A DNA stretch of 64,000 nt, from positions 117,356 to 181,355 of the forward strand of contig JAJXYF010000026.1 in NCBI GenBank assembly GCA_021780755.1, written 5' to 3'. The stretch's first letter is position 1, and each line of letters opens with the position of its first letter. The notes beneath the pieces were generated by a model. That model had not been told where the DNA came from, did no database searches, and worked only from the letters and a program-made list of their open reading frames with translations. The position numbers and the translations under genes were made by a program. Source of the stretch: Deltaproteobacteria bacterium (GTDB taxonomy: Bacteria; Desulfobacterota; Binatia; Binatales; Binataceae). Positions 48,717 through 57,845 of the stretch are shown here, piece by piece.

Positions 48717-49040
48717 ATGAAAAAGACAAAGCAATATAGTAGCCCTTTGATGACCTCGATTCACGAAACGGCCGAGGGCCTCCACGCCGCCGGCGTGATG
48801 AACAAGCTGACGATGCGCAAATTCGACGCGATGTGTCTCACCCCCATACCTCGTCTGAAGCCCAAGCAAATCCGCGATCTGCGACTCAAGGAGGGAGCGA
48901 GCCAGGCCGTCTTTGCCCGTTATCTGAATGTGACCACCGGCCTGATCAGCCAGTGGGAGCGGGGCGAGAAACACCCGCAAGGAACTTCTCTGAAGCTCCT
49001 CGCTCTGGTCGCCAGAAATGGGCTCGAGGCTGTCGCATGA
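48717..49040 (+). CDS. XRE-family regulator, HigA/NadS-like
   Basis: A 107-residue helix-turn-helix protein: QIRDLRLKEGASQAVFARYLNVTTGLISQWERGEKHPQGTSLKLL is the DNA-binding domain and the N-terminal extension is like that of HigA-type antitoxins. No HigB toxin lies directly upstream (brnA does), so it is an orphan antitoxin or a controller for the restriction-modification genes that follow. Its stop overlaps the start of the next, broken, XRE gene (ATGA at 49037). Confidence 0.82.
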   Translation: MKKTKQYSSPLMTSIHETAEGLHAAGVMNKLTMRKFDAMCLTPIPRLKPKQIRDLRLKEGASQAVFARYLNVTTGLISQWERGEKHPQGTSLKLLALVARNGLEAVA

Positions 49041-49237
49041 CCAAAGCTCACCTGCAAGCCGAGGGCACTCAAAGCAGCTACCTGTTCACTGATATTGGCT
49101 TTACGCCTGCCGAAGCGGCGGACCTAACCGCAAAGAGCGGACTCATCCTGGCCATGACGAAGCCATCAAGCGACGGAAACTCACACAGATGGAGGCCGCG
49201 CGGCCCCTTCCCTGCTCCCCGGAACCCGTTATTGTGA
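49037..49237 (+). pseudogene. frameshifted and truncated XRE-family gene
   Basis: The start reads TKAHLQAEGTQSSYLFTDIGF and then FTPAEAADLTAKSGLILAMT, a pattern I know from HigA-2-type antitoxins. Right after that the frame breaks: adding one G near 49160 would continue EAIKRRKLTQMEAAR, the expected start of the helix-turn-helix. The rest of the domain is then missing where the methyltransferase gene starts. This copy cannot give a working DNA-binding protein. Confidence 0.65.
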
Positions 49238-50755
49238 ATGAAGACGAATCAAGGGGATCATGGACAGTTGACCACTCAGCTACTTGACCACGCGGACGCG
49301 CTACGGCGGAAGGTTGCCCCGCTCCTCGCCCTGAAGCAGAAATCTGCCCTAGGCCAGTTCATGACGCCCGCACCCGTGGCCCGGTTTATGGCTTCGCTGT
49401 TTCCGCCCACGACCCTGCAGACCTGCTGTCTGCTCGACGCCGGAGCCGGAGTTGGCGCTCTTTCGTGCGCCTTCCTCGATCGCTTGACCTCTGCGAAAGA
49501 ACTGAATTTTCAGAGCGTGGAGATCGAGGCTTACGAGATCGACAACACCTTGCGCGCACACCTCGAAACCACACTGGCGACCTACGCCGGGAGATTGCCT
49601 GTCACCTACAAGGTTTCATCCGGTGATTTCATTTGGAAAGCAGCTTGCAAAAGGTTCCAAGGATCGAGACCCTTTTCGCACGCGATCCTGAATCCGCCTT
49701 ACAAAAAGATTAACAGTACATCGCAACACCGCCTCATTCTCCGCCGCGCGGGAATCGAAACAGGCAATCTCTACTCGGCATTTGTCGCTTTATCGCTCGC
49801 GTTGATGCAGCCGGGCGGCCAGCTCGTGGCGATCATCCCACGCAGTTTTTGCAACGGGCCTTATTATCGGCCCTTCCGCCAATTTCTGTTGAACCGTGCC
49901 GCGCTCCAGCATATACACCTGTTCGCGTCCAGAACGAAGGCTTTCAAGGATGACGCCGTGTTGCAGGAGAACGTAATCATCCGGCTTGAGCGCGATGGCA
50001 GGCAGGGCGATGTGACTGTTTCCCATTCGACGGATGCCGGTTTCGCCGACCTCTTGACGCATGAGCAGCCGTTTGACCGGATCGTGTTTCCCGACGATCC
50101 GGAATATTTCATTCATGTGCCTACTTCGCTTGGGCGCAACGCGATCGAGCGAGCGCCAGGCATCCGCTTTTCCTTGGGTGAAATCGGCATCGGCGTATCG
50201 ACCGGCCCGGTTGTGGATTTCAGGTTGGAGAAGCACATCCAGCAAAAGCCGAGCAAGGGAACCGTTCCACTACTCTATCCGGGCCATTTCGTCGGCCACG
50301 CCACGCAATGGCCCAAGGACGGCATGAAGCGTGGCAACGCGATCGAGATCAACACCGATACGAAAAAATGGCTCTACCCGAACGGCTTTTATGCCGTAGC
50401 GCGGCGTTTTTCCGCGAAAGAAGAGCGCCGCCGCGTCGTCGCCAGCGTTGTTACACCGGCTACGTTCCCCGAAGCGCCCATGCTGGGCTTTGAAAATCAC
50501 CTTAACGTCTTTCATGAGGACAAGCGCGGCTTGCCGGAAAATCTCGCGCACGGACTGGCCGCGTTTCTCAACACGACGGCGGTCGATGAGCATTTTCGCC
50601 GATTCAACGGACACACACAGGTGAATGCGACTGACCTTCGGATGATGAAGTACCCGAGCCGACAGGCGCTTATCACCCTCGGAAAGTGGGCGCGCGCACA
50701 AAGTGCGCTAACGCAGGCGATGCTCGACGACCAACTGAAAAAGCTCGCCGAATGA
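49238..50755 (+). CDS. N6-adenine DNA methyltransferase of a BsuBI/PstI-type system
   Basis: A 505-residue methyltransferase. SAM-binding motif I is LDAGAGVGAL and the catalytic motif IV is NPPY (ILNPPYKKI), typical of the gamma-type N6-adenine enzymes such as Eco57I-like and M.PstI-like proteins. The C-terminal half is the target-recognition part. The stop overlaps the endonuclease start (ATGA at 50752). By family, CTGCAG is the expected target, but recognition cannot be read from sequence. Confidence 0.92.
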   Translation: MKTNQGDHGQLTTQLLDHADALRRKVAPLLALKQKSALGQFMTPAPVARFMASLFPPTTLQTCCLLDAGAGVGALSCAFLDRLTSAKELNFQSVEIEAYEIDNTLRAHLETTLATYAGRLPVTYKVSSGDFIWKAACKRFQGSRPFSHAILNPPYKKINSTSQHRLILRRAGIETGNLYSAFVALSLALMQPGGQLVAIIPRSFCNGPYYRPFRQFLLNRAALQHIHLFASRTKAFKDDAVLQENVIIRLERDGRQGDVTVSHSTDAGFADLLTHEQPFDRIVFPDDPEYFIHVPTSLGRNAIERAPGIRFSLGEIGIGVSTGPVVDFRLEKHIQQKPSKGTVPLLYPGHFVGHATQWPKDGMKRGNAIEINTDTKKWLYPNGFYAVARRFSAKEERRRVVASVVTPATFPEAPMLGFENHLNVFHEDKRGLPENLAHGLAAFLNTTAVDEHFRRFNGHTQVNATDLRMMKYPSRQALITLGKWARAQSALTQAMLDDQLKKLAE

Positions 50756-51708
50756 CCCACCAGCACATCGATAACGCCCGCAAGATTCTAATCTCTTTCG
50801 GCCTGCCGCGTGCGCAGCAGAACGAACGTTCGGCCCTTTGCCTTTTAGCGCTGCTCGATCTCCAGCCCGACCGCAAATGGGCCAAAGCGAAAAACCCACT
50901 CATGGGCATCACACCGATCATGGATTGGATTCGGGACCACTACCAAAAAACCTATGCCCCGAACACCCGCGAGACCGTGCGCCGCCAGACCATGCACCAG
51001 TTTGTTGACGCGGGTATCGCTCTTTACAATCCCGACAAACCCGACCGGCCCGTCAACAGCCCCGCCGCCGTGTATCAGATCGCGCCAGCCGCCTTGGCAT
51101 TGCTCCGAAGCTTCGATACAAAGGCATGGAGCGCTGAGCTGACCACATACCTTGCGAAGCATCAAACACTCGCAGCAAGGTACGCGCACGAGCGCAAGCA
51201 AAACCTCATTCCCGTGCAGATCACGCTTGGTAAAGAAATCACCCTCAGCCCCGGCGAGCACAGCGAACTGATCAAGGCGATTATTGAAGACTTCGGTGCG
51301 CGCTTCGTCCCCGGAGGTGTGCTGATTTATGCGGGTGACACGGGCGAGAAGTGGGGTTATTTCGACGCCGTATCGCTCTCAAAGCTCGGCGTGAGCGTCG
51401 ATGCCCACGGCAAGATGCCGGACGTGGTTCTGTACTATCCGGAGCGCGACTGGCTGTTGCTGATTGAATCCGTGACCAGCCACGGCCCCGTGGACGCCAA
51501 ACGCCATGCGGAGCTTGCACGGCTGTTCGCCAAGGCAACGGCGGGATTGGTCTATGTGACAGCGTTTCCGAACCGCGCCATCATGAGTCGCTATCTCGGC
51601 GACATTGCATGGGAAACGGAGGTGTGGGTAGCTGACGCTCCTTCACACCTGATCCACTTCAACGGCGAGCGGTTTCTAGGCCCCCACTCACCGGCCATCA
51701 GCGACTAA
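50752..51708 (+). CDS. BsuBI/PstI-family restriction endonuclease
   Basis: A 318-residue type II restriction enzyme. The N-terminal helical domain begins THQHIDNARKILISFGLPRAQ; the C-terminal catalytic domain has IYAGDTGEKWGYFD and MPDVVLYYPERDWLLLIE followed by SVTSHGPVD, where Asp and Glu form the PD-(D/E)xK-type site. Together with the upstream methyltransferase it makes a complete restriction-modification pair. Order M then R, coupled by ATGA, fits protection before cleavage. Confidence 0.93.
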   Translation: MTHQHIDNARKILISFGLPRAQQNERSALCLLALLDLQPDRKWAKAKNPLMGITPIMDWIRDHYQKTYAPNTRETVRRQTMHQFVDAGIALYNPDKPDRPVNSPAAVYQIAPAALALLRSFDTKAWSAELTTYLAKHQTLAARYAHERKQNLIPVQITLGKEITLSPGEHSELIKAIIEDFGARFVPGGVLIYAGDTGEKWGYFDAVSLSKLGVSVDAHGKMPDVVLYYPERDWLLLIESVTSHGPVDAKRHAELARLFAKATAGLVYVTAFPNRAIMSRYLGDIAWETEVWVADAPSHLIHFNGERFLGPHSPAISD

Positions 51709-52140
51709 AGTGCCGATGTTGAACAATCTGGCTACAAGGTAAGTAAGTACCCGTGGATTAGCGGGATGGAACACGATTACCACATACATCTGAACTTCCT
51801 GGGCATTGAGGGAGGCATGCCCGAGTGCAAGCTCCACCGTCGGCCGTAAGCGTCCCCACAAGAACTCCGGCCTGTGGAAGAGGCTGCGGCTTATAGGCTT
51901 CCGGTCAGTGCGGAGGATCGCGAGACTTGGAACTCCTTCTGGGTTATCCTGAACGCACCGCCGCTCAGTCCGACTCCCTGAAAGTCTCGAAGCCCCGATA
52001 GCGGCTATTACAGCCACTCATCGCTGCGCACCGAACCCGACTGGCGCGTCAAAGTAAATCGCTTGACAGGTTGAACTCGCACTATACTGCTCCTTCAGTG
52101 GATTCATGGTGCCGACATCCATAAAGGAGAACTACCCTTT
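51709..52140. other. gene-free region after the restriction-modification genes
   Basis: About 430 bp between two convergent genes. No credible coding sequence, clear terminator or repeat was found. Confidence 0.5.
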
Positions 52141-53448
52141 TCAGAACTTCTTGATAAAGTTCCTGAGTTCCGGGAACTTGTTTGTCATCTTATCGGGATC
52201 GAGGTCGGCCATGATTGCGGCGGCTTTCTGGAACGCGATCGTATTAAGGTCCACGCCCGTGAGAGCGCCAGGAGGATGCAGGATTTCCGACCGGGCCGTT
52301 CCCAGCGACAATATCTCCTCGATACGTCCGGTAAACACTTGCCCGCGTGCTGCGACCTCCTCGGAATAGCCTTCTCCGCGTCCGAACTTCCTTGCGAGAA
52401 ACGAAAGAATGGAAGTATGGTCGAGAGGCTTCGAGTAGATCGCGCCTTCTTGCACTAGGGGCGAGATGACGAGGCCGGGCACCCGTACTCCGCTGCAATC
52501 GAACGCCGGATAGCTTGCGCCGGGCGGCGCTTCTGTCGTGATGGGCCTCGGCGATACATGATCGAAGAACCCCCCATGTTCGTCATAGGTCAGTATCATC
52601 ACGGTTCTTGCCCACCGCGCCGGATTTCCCACCAGCGACAGATAGACGCTGCGCAGGAAATTCTGGCCTCCGGCGACAGAGGAGGGCGCGTGGTCGTCCG
52701 TCGGCACGGTCAGGTGCGGCGCATTCGTGTAGGTCGGCTCGACGAAGATGACATCCGGAAAAGTTGCGTCGGACTCGTCCCGGAAATCGTTAGCCAGTTG
52801 GTCCAAACCCCGGAAATGCGAACCCAACAACTCCGGTATCAGGCGCGGCATGAGCGCAAAAAACGGAATGCCTTCGTGATAGACGCGCCAGTTGACCCTG
52901 TGATCGTTCAGCCAATCGTACACAAGGTAGTGGTCCCTGAGGACATCGGCATTCCCGTCGATGAGCGTGTAGCCCGCCATCGCCATCAGGCGATTCGGTT
53001 GAGTGCTCGCGGGTATAGACGAGAACCACTGATCGCAGACGGCGAATTTCTGCGCGAAGAAGTCGGTCACCGGAATTTCGGCGGGCGTAAAATAGCCCAT
53101 GACCTCCGGCGTGACGCCCGCCGCCGGGCCGGGGAGCTTGCTGTTCATGTAGTAACTCTGAACAAATCCGTTCATCGGCCGTGAACCATTAACGATGTCG
53201 CCGATTTGCTCTTTTATCCAGGACCGCTCATGGGGCGGGTCGTGCGGCATGTCCAGGCGAGTTGAGTGGTATGGCAAATAGCTGTGCCCATTGTGTGGAT
53301 TCGCAAAGCGCGGATCGTCCTTAATCTGCAGTCCCTCGATCTTGCGGTCGTAGGGCGGCAGGCCAAGGTACCCCAATATGTGGTCGAACGAGCGGTTTTC
53401 CATCAGCACGATGACCACGGTATCGATATCGCGTTTAAGGTCGGCCAT
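52141..53448 (-). CDS. phospholipase C/acid phosphatase-like phosphoesterase
   Basis: A 435-residue protein of the alkaline-phosphatase superfamily phosphoesterase group that includes non-hemolytic phospholipase C and acid phosphatase AcpA. The N-terminus VVIVLMENRSFDHILGYL (catalytic metal ENRSFD) is diagnostic; DDHAPSSV and TYDEHGGFFDHV give the other metal ligands. Unlike most family members it has no signal peptide. It lies 37 bp downstream of a heme-binding-like gene on the same strand. Confidence 0.88.
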   Translation of the reverse strand: MADLKRDIDTVVIVLMENRSFDHILGYLGLPPYDRKIEGLQIKDDPRFANPHNGHSYLPYHSTRLDMPHDPPHERSWIKEQIGDIVNGSRPMNGFVQSYYMNSKLPGPAAGVTPEVMGYFTPAEIPVTDFFAQKFAVCDQWFSSIPASTQPNRLMAMAGYTLIDGNADVLRDHYLVYDWLNDHRVNWRVYHEGIPFFALMPRLIPELLGSHFRGLDQLANDFRDESDATFPDVIFVEPTYTNAPHLTVPTDDHAPSSVAGGQNFLRSVYLSLVGNPARWARTVMILTYDEHGGFFDHVSPRPITTEAPPGASYPAFDCSGVRVPGLVISPLVQEGAIYSKPLDHTSILSFLARKFGRGEGYSEEVAARGQVFTGRIEEILSLGTARSEILHPPGALTGVDLNTIAFQKAAAIMADLDPDKMTNKFPELRNFIKKF

Positions 53449-53485
53449 TTTTCAAGCACCTCGAGCGGTGGGGAATCTGTTCTTC

Positions 53486-54376
53486 CTACTGCTTGACCAG
53501 CGTGGCCACAGAGATGTGCGGCCAGTCGATGCCCAGGAAGTGCAGGATGACCGTCTGCGTATATTGCAGTTGCATAAACGTGCTGCCGTCCGGCTGTTGA
53601 ACAGTCTCGATCCAGAAGATTGCGTCGAGCTTTGTCGCAGCCGCATTCTTGACGACGAACGGGATGTTAACGATGTTGCCATCGGGAGTCGTAGAAATCA
53701 CCAGCACGACCGTATTGATGATGGTCTGCCCCAGGATCGCTTCTTCGAGGGCCAAGTTCAGATTCTTGACAAAGGGCAGCCTGAAGTCTGGAGGCAACGG
53801 TGGGTTTTCAAAGGGCTGCAGGTAGGGAAGACCGAGGGGCGGTCCGGGTGGATACCTGGTGGGCGTCGAGTCGACAGGACCGATCGTCGGACCCGTGGGG
53901 ACGGTCGTCACGAAAGTGCTCTGAGCCAGCAGCGAGTCACCGTGGGGAATGGTGCCGAGACGGACCACGGTGGCGGGTTGGTTCGGCTGCACGGTTGTAG
54001 CCGGCACGTTGAGCCATATGCCCGGCTCGATATGGAGCGCTTCGTTCGTCACGGCGTCGCTGATCCGCTGAAAGTAGGTTAACCCAAAGAGGTTGATATC
54101 GGGCTGCCCGGTCGAGCTGCCGGGAGCCGACAACGCACCGCGGTTAGGGACGGCGCCACCAATTGGGGTGAATTGAAGAGTCTCGCGCGTGGCGTTGAGC
54201 TTCAGGCGGAAGTCCTTCGGCCCCGTACTTGGCGGGTTGGAGTCGAAGTCCGGTAGCGAGATCAGGTTGAATCCGTCTCCGACCCAAGTGCCAGCGAGAT
54301 CTGCTAACAGCCCCAACTGCGATGGAAGGGCCTTTAACGGGTGGCCCGGGCGAGTATTGAGCGGAGCGTTTGCCAT
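53486..54376 (-). CDS. heme-binding-like (nitrobindin-type barrel) protein
   Basis: A 296-residue soluble protein. LADLAGTWVGDGFNLISLPDF at the start and EALHIEPGIWLNVPATT in the middle match a family usually annotated as heme-binding, with a lipocalin/FABP-like barrel. TIPHGDSLLAQS is also conserved there. No signal peptide. The reaction or ligand is not established. It is probably cotranscribed with the phosphoesterase gene. Confidence 0.65.
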   Translation of the reverse strand: MANAPLNTRPGHPLKALPSQLGLLADLAGTWVGDGFNLISLPDFDSNPPSTGPKDFRLKLNATRETLQFTPIGGAVPNRGALSAPGSSTGQPDINLFGLTYFQRISDAVTNEALHIEPGIWLNVPATTVQPNQPATVVRLGTIPHGDSLLAQSTFVTTVPTGPTIGPVDSTPTRYPPGPPLGLPYLQPFENPPLPPDFRLPFVKNLNLALEEAILGQTIINTVVLVISTTPDGNIVNIPFVVKNAAATKLDAIFWIETVQQPDGSTFMQLQYTQTVILHFLGIDWPHISVATLVKQ

Positions 54377-54484
54377 GATTTCTTCTCCGGTCTTGTCTCT
54401 GGGGAATTCTCAGGATCATTGCATATGCGAAGCGTTCGTTACAGCCGGGGACAAGAAAATCCTGCGCGGGGAAAGGAAATCTGA

Positions 54485-54706
54485 ATGGCCAGCAAGACTC
54501 AAAGGCTCTTGATCGATCCTCCAATTGCAATTGCACGGCTTGGTGCCGGGGCGGGGACTGCAATGGGGAAGCCGGGAGTATGCGTTATTACGCGCTTTGG
54601 GCGCGGCGGTTTTGAAAACTCAAATGCGAGTGGAAACGCACAGTCTCCCGCTCCGGCTTTGTCAGAAGCATCTCGGCCGCACCTCGAGATCGTTCAACTC
54701 AGATGA
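54485..54706 (+). pseudogene. N-terminal fragment resembling LodA/GoxA-type oxidases
   Basis: The frame starts MASKTQRLLIDPPIAIARLG, close to the beginning of a family of large proteins related to LodA-type quinone-dependent amino-acid oxidases, and then turns into low-quality sequence. Full-length members have several hundred residues, so this would be a remnant of a deleted gene. Only about 20 residues support the call. The 3' end overlaps the convergent lipoprotein gene. Confidence 0.3.
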
Positions 54707-55993
54707 CGTCAAGGTCGCCGGCTCCGGATCGGGTGGCACTAAAAAGCCCAGTTTCGTGTCGCCGACCCGGCCGGGTGTTCGTGCGTTCGCGGCCTTCATG
54801 TAGGCAAGGAAATCCGACGCCTCGTTATAACTATCGAAACACAGGCCTACAGGAACGCGACCGGGACGTGCCGCGTTCACCGCGAAGTCTTTGTGCGGCC
54901 CAAGCGCCGAGAATAGGCCGAAACCGGGTGGAGACGCTTCCCGTGCCGGAATGAGTGTTACTGTTTCTGTTACAGGTCCGGCCGTCTTTTCGAGCACTTC
55001 ATCGTCCTTTTCTTCATATGTAGCGTCCCCCGACCTGACGTGCCTGATCGTATAGATTAACGTGACGTCGGCCTTAATTGCCGTTCCTGGGGGCACAGCC
55101 GATACTGGCTTGGCCGTGAGCGCCACCTTTTTTGCAGGTAGCCACTTGCCTTTCGCATCTACATACTTTGGAACAGAGAAAATATATGTGGACATCGGAT
55201 TCTCCGAGTAGGACATGTCCACCTTGATGACTGTGTTGCCCGTCAAGTCGACGTTGGGACCGCCCTGACGGTGAATCACGAGCGCGTCTCCGTCATCTTC
55301 CACCGTCGCCGACAAGGTCTCCGCCTGGATGGACGCGGTATAGTTCTCGACCTTGGTGTTGGTTTGCGTCGCGCTGACCGATCCACTGGCCGAGACGGGA
55401 GCTCCGGTTGGCGCTCCGGCGCTGAGGCTCTCCGTGGCTCCTCGGGCTTGAGTCAGTTGAACCGTACCGGCATTGATGGTTGTATAGGCGGTGGCAAGAG
55501 TATCCCAGCTATCAAAACGCGCCTTATTCGGCTTGATCGTCCTGATCGTAACGTCTGTTGCCTCAAGCCGGTCAGCAGGATTGAAGCCGCCTTCTTTGCG
55601 GACAGTCACTATTATCGTCCGATGAAAAACGGTGCGGACCTCTGCCGCCGAGGGCGCGGAGGCCGTGGTCAGCGATGCAGCGAGGTTCGCGCGCAAATCC
55701 TTCGGCGTAGGACTCATCTTTAGATTCGCCAACGCATCGATGTACGCGGCAAGAGCACGCTCAGGGAACGCCGTCCCACTCGTCGGCGACGCGCCTGGTT
55801 GCGTCCTGATGCTTACAGCATAAGCGCTTGCGGTAGGGATCACCGAATTGCAGCTGATCTTGGCAGACCCCTCGGTCTCGCAAATCGCACTCTTGTAACG
55901 GCCGACGGTCTTATCACTTGTGCTGCAGCCCTCGGCTGCTAGCAGTATAAGCGCCGCAAAAGCGGCGACCCGCCTAGAGATGCTCGATCCCAT
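54662..55993 (-). CDS. lipoprotein of unknown function
   Basis: A 443-residue protein with a signal peptide and lipobox (LLAAEGC), so anchored to a membrane. The mature part is rich in beta-strand-forming and Thr/Ser residues, suggesting an all-beta structure. I recognise no domain. It overlaps the upstream small gene (55974-56210) by 20 bp, and the two are probably one operon. Confidence 0.7.
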   Translation of the reverse strand: MGSSISRRVAAFAALILLAAEGCSTSDKTVGRYKSAICETEGSAKISCNSVIPTASAYAVSIRTQPGASPTSGTAFPERALAAYIDALANLKMSPTPKDLRANLAASLTTASAPSAAEVRTVFHRTIIVTVRKEGGFNPADRLEATDVTIRTIKPNKARFDSWDTLATAYTTINAGTVQLTQARGATESLSAGAPTGAPVSASGSVSATQTNTKVENYTASIQAETLSATVEDDGDALVIHRQGGPNVDLTGNTVIKVDMSYSENPMSTYIFSVPKYVDAKGKWLPAKKVALTAKPVSAVPPGTAIKADVTLIYTIRHVRSGDATYEEKDDEVLEKTAGPVTETVTLIPAREASPPGFGLFSALGPHKDFAVNAARPGRVPVGLCFDSYNEASDFLAYMKAANARTPGRVGDTKLGFLVPPDPEPATLTSSELNDLEVRPRCF

Positions 55994-56210
55994 AGATAGT
56001 GCCGCCTTCCGGGGCGCCGCCCGCGCACGGTGGTAGGCTCGTCCTTGTCGAGCTAAGCTCGCGAAAGCTGTTCTTCGGCAGACCGTGTGGAGGATCTTGA
56101 AAGCAGTTCAACGCCTTAAGCGTCCCCTCGGTTCGCGCGCTGGCGCTGTAAACCCATTCGTTCGGATCATTCCCATACTTGTCCATGACCAGAATGAAAA
56201 AAGCAGCCAT
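55974..56210 (-). CDS. small hypothetical protein
   Basis: A 78-residue protein starting MAAFFILVMDKYGNDPNEWVYSAS. It has two cysteines (NCFQD, PPCAGG), no membrane segment and no known motif. Its overlap with the lipoprotein gene argues that it is real and cotranscribed. Confidence 0.5.
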   Translation of the reverse strand: MAAFFILVMDKYGNDPNEWVYSASARTEGTLKALNCFQDPPHGLPKNSFRELSSTRTSLPPCAGGAPEGGTIYGIEHL

Positions 56211-56551
56211 ACGTACTTCCCCTTATGCCCGCTTCGCCACTAAGACGGTGAAGACATGCCCATTCGGTGACTCTCTTCTTCTCTGCAACGACGCGGGCGG
56301 CTAAATCAACCCGGATTTCCGTAGCCGACCTTGATGCCGTCTAAGAAGACGAGGCTGGGTCCACCCCGTCATTTTGGCTGCTGATTCAGCCTCGCAAGAA
56401 CACCAGCGGATTACAAAGGCAACGTTTGAGCCCGGCTTTCATACGACCTCCTCACGCAACGGTTTAACCCGTTCGGTCCACACTGTTTCCGGCGCCGCCG
56501 GCAGAAAGGCCAAGAGCACTGCGTTTCCCTCGCTTCGATTACGCCGCCACG
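56211..56551. other. gene-free gap
   Basis: About 340 bp between minus-strand genes; nothing recognisable seen. Confidence 0.45.
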
Positions 56552-57157
56552 TCACTCGATTTCGTCGAGCAATTTCTGCGCGTGAGGTTCAAACTTCACG
56601 AGCAGCTTCTGTAACTCGTCCGCGCTTGCCTCTGCGCGAGTCGGATCGACTCTTTCTTGTTTCTTCAGAATGATCACCTGTTCCAATTCATCATTTAACC
56701 CGTGGACGGTGGAATCAATGGTCAGAATCTCTTTCATAAGCGCCACGAACTCGTCGCGCCGCTCTTTGTTCCAATACCTCGCTAGGAGGGCACGGTTGGC
56801 GTACTCGTTCCTGCGCAGATCGGTGATATCTTTGTTGTAATCATTGACGATTGGCGTCAGCTCGTCTTTCGCAGTCCATCCTTTTGCCAGATGTTCTTCG
56901 ATCAATTCGCAATCGAAGATATAGCCGCTTAACTCGTTAGACAGGGCTGCGTATCTATCTTCCCGCGCATTCGCGCGATTCAGAGCAGACTTGATTCTCT
57001 CCGCCAAATTATCGGAGAACACGCTAAGAATTCCTATGACGGCCGCGATAACATAGAGACCGATTTGCTGCGTGAAGGAATTGCCAAGCTCCGACCAAAA
57101 TCCCTTTTGACCGCTCGATGGCAGGATATTCCGGTTGTCCGGCGGCAAGTCGCTCAT
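56552..57157 (-). CDS. single-pass membrane protein with long helical domain
   Basis: A 201-residue protein. One transmembrane segment (IGLYVIAAVIGILSVFS) near residue 40 is followed by about 140 residues that look like a helical, partly coiled-coil cytoplasmic domain rich in Glu, Lys and Asn. It has no recognised motif. The composition is more AT-rich than the core genes. It could be a membrane anchor or effector subunit of a defence or stress system, but nothing proves that. Confidence 0.6.
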   Translation of the reverse strand: MSDLPPDNRNILPSSGQKGFWSELGNSFTQQIGLYVIAAVIGILSVFSDNLAERIKSALNRANAREDRYAALSNELSGYIFDCELIEEHLAKGWTAKDELTPIVNDYNKDITDLRRNEYANRALLARYWNKERRDEFVALMKEILTIDSTVHGLNDELEQVIILKKQERVDPTRAEASADELQKLLVKFEPHAQKLLDEIE

Positions 57158-57437
57158 GTTCCAACATTACGCCGAATCCGCGATTGCGGTGCGTCGCCTC
57201 ATGACCGGCTGCTCTGCTGCGGTTCCGCCCGCCCTTTGCGCGTATCCACTGCTAACATTCGCGCTTTATACATGTATAAAGCGCTCTCCTGCAAGGCCGT
57301 CCGTTCGCGCGCATTATGGCTTTCGCGTGGGATCACACAAAGATAAGGATCACGCTCCCCAGCCGTAACACGGCCAAAATTGTCATCGGTGGCTGAGCGA
57401 ACAATTCGGACTTAAGAAACCGACCGGGCGCATTTGG

Positions 57438-57845
57438 ATGGTGATCGGCATCGGCAAGACTTGTCGCACGATGCCTGAATTGAATGATAAAATGCGGGAC
57501 ATGCGCGGCAAAATTCTGGTGCAATATACGCTCTACCTAATCCGGGCGAGCGGAGCGAATCTCGTGAAGTCTTGGCGCGCCGCTGCGCTCGCCCTTGTGG
57601 GATGGTATCTAATGGTTCCGCCGTGGAGTGGTCCGGGTGCTTTCAATGCTGACGCGCCCCTGTCCTCGTGGCTCATTTGTGGAAGCTTCGATTCAGCGGT
57701 TCAATGTTCTCACGAACAGGATAGGCGAGTCAGAAATTTGCGAAATGCCAAGACCGTCGAAGCAAAGGAACGCGCCTTTAACGAACGGCTCTACAGTGCC
57801 GCTAAGTGCATCGCGTCCAACGATGCGGGCCTGAAAGGAAATTAG
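57438..57845 (+). CDS. small hypothetical membrane-associated protein
   Basis: Up to 135 residues. A hydrophobic segment (AAALALVGWYLMVPPW) is followed by a soluble part with three cysteines (WLICGSFDSAVQCSHEQDRR, AAKCIASND). The start is unclear; several in-frame ATGs exist between 57438 and 57504. The soluble part reads as true protein. No family recognised. Confidence 0.5.
   Translation: MVIGIGKTCRTMPELNDKMRDMRGKILVQYTLYLIRASGANLVKSWRAAALALVGWYLMVPPWSGPGAFNADAPLSSWLICGSFDSAVQCSHEQDRRVRNLRNAKTVEAKERAFNERLYSAAKCIASNDAGLKGN

Noticed and set aside
52063..52088. Promoter-like TTGACA...TATACT
   Set aside because: The spacer is only 14 bp, and no plus-strand gene follows; the next gene is convergent.
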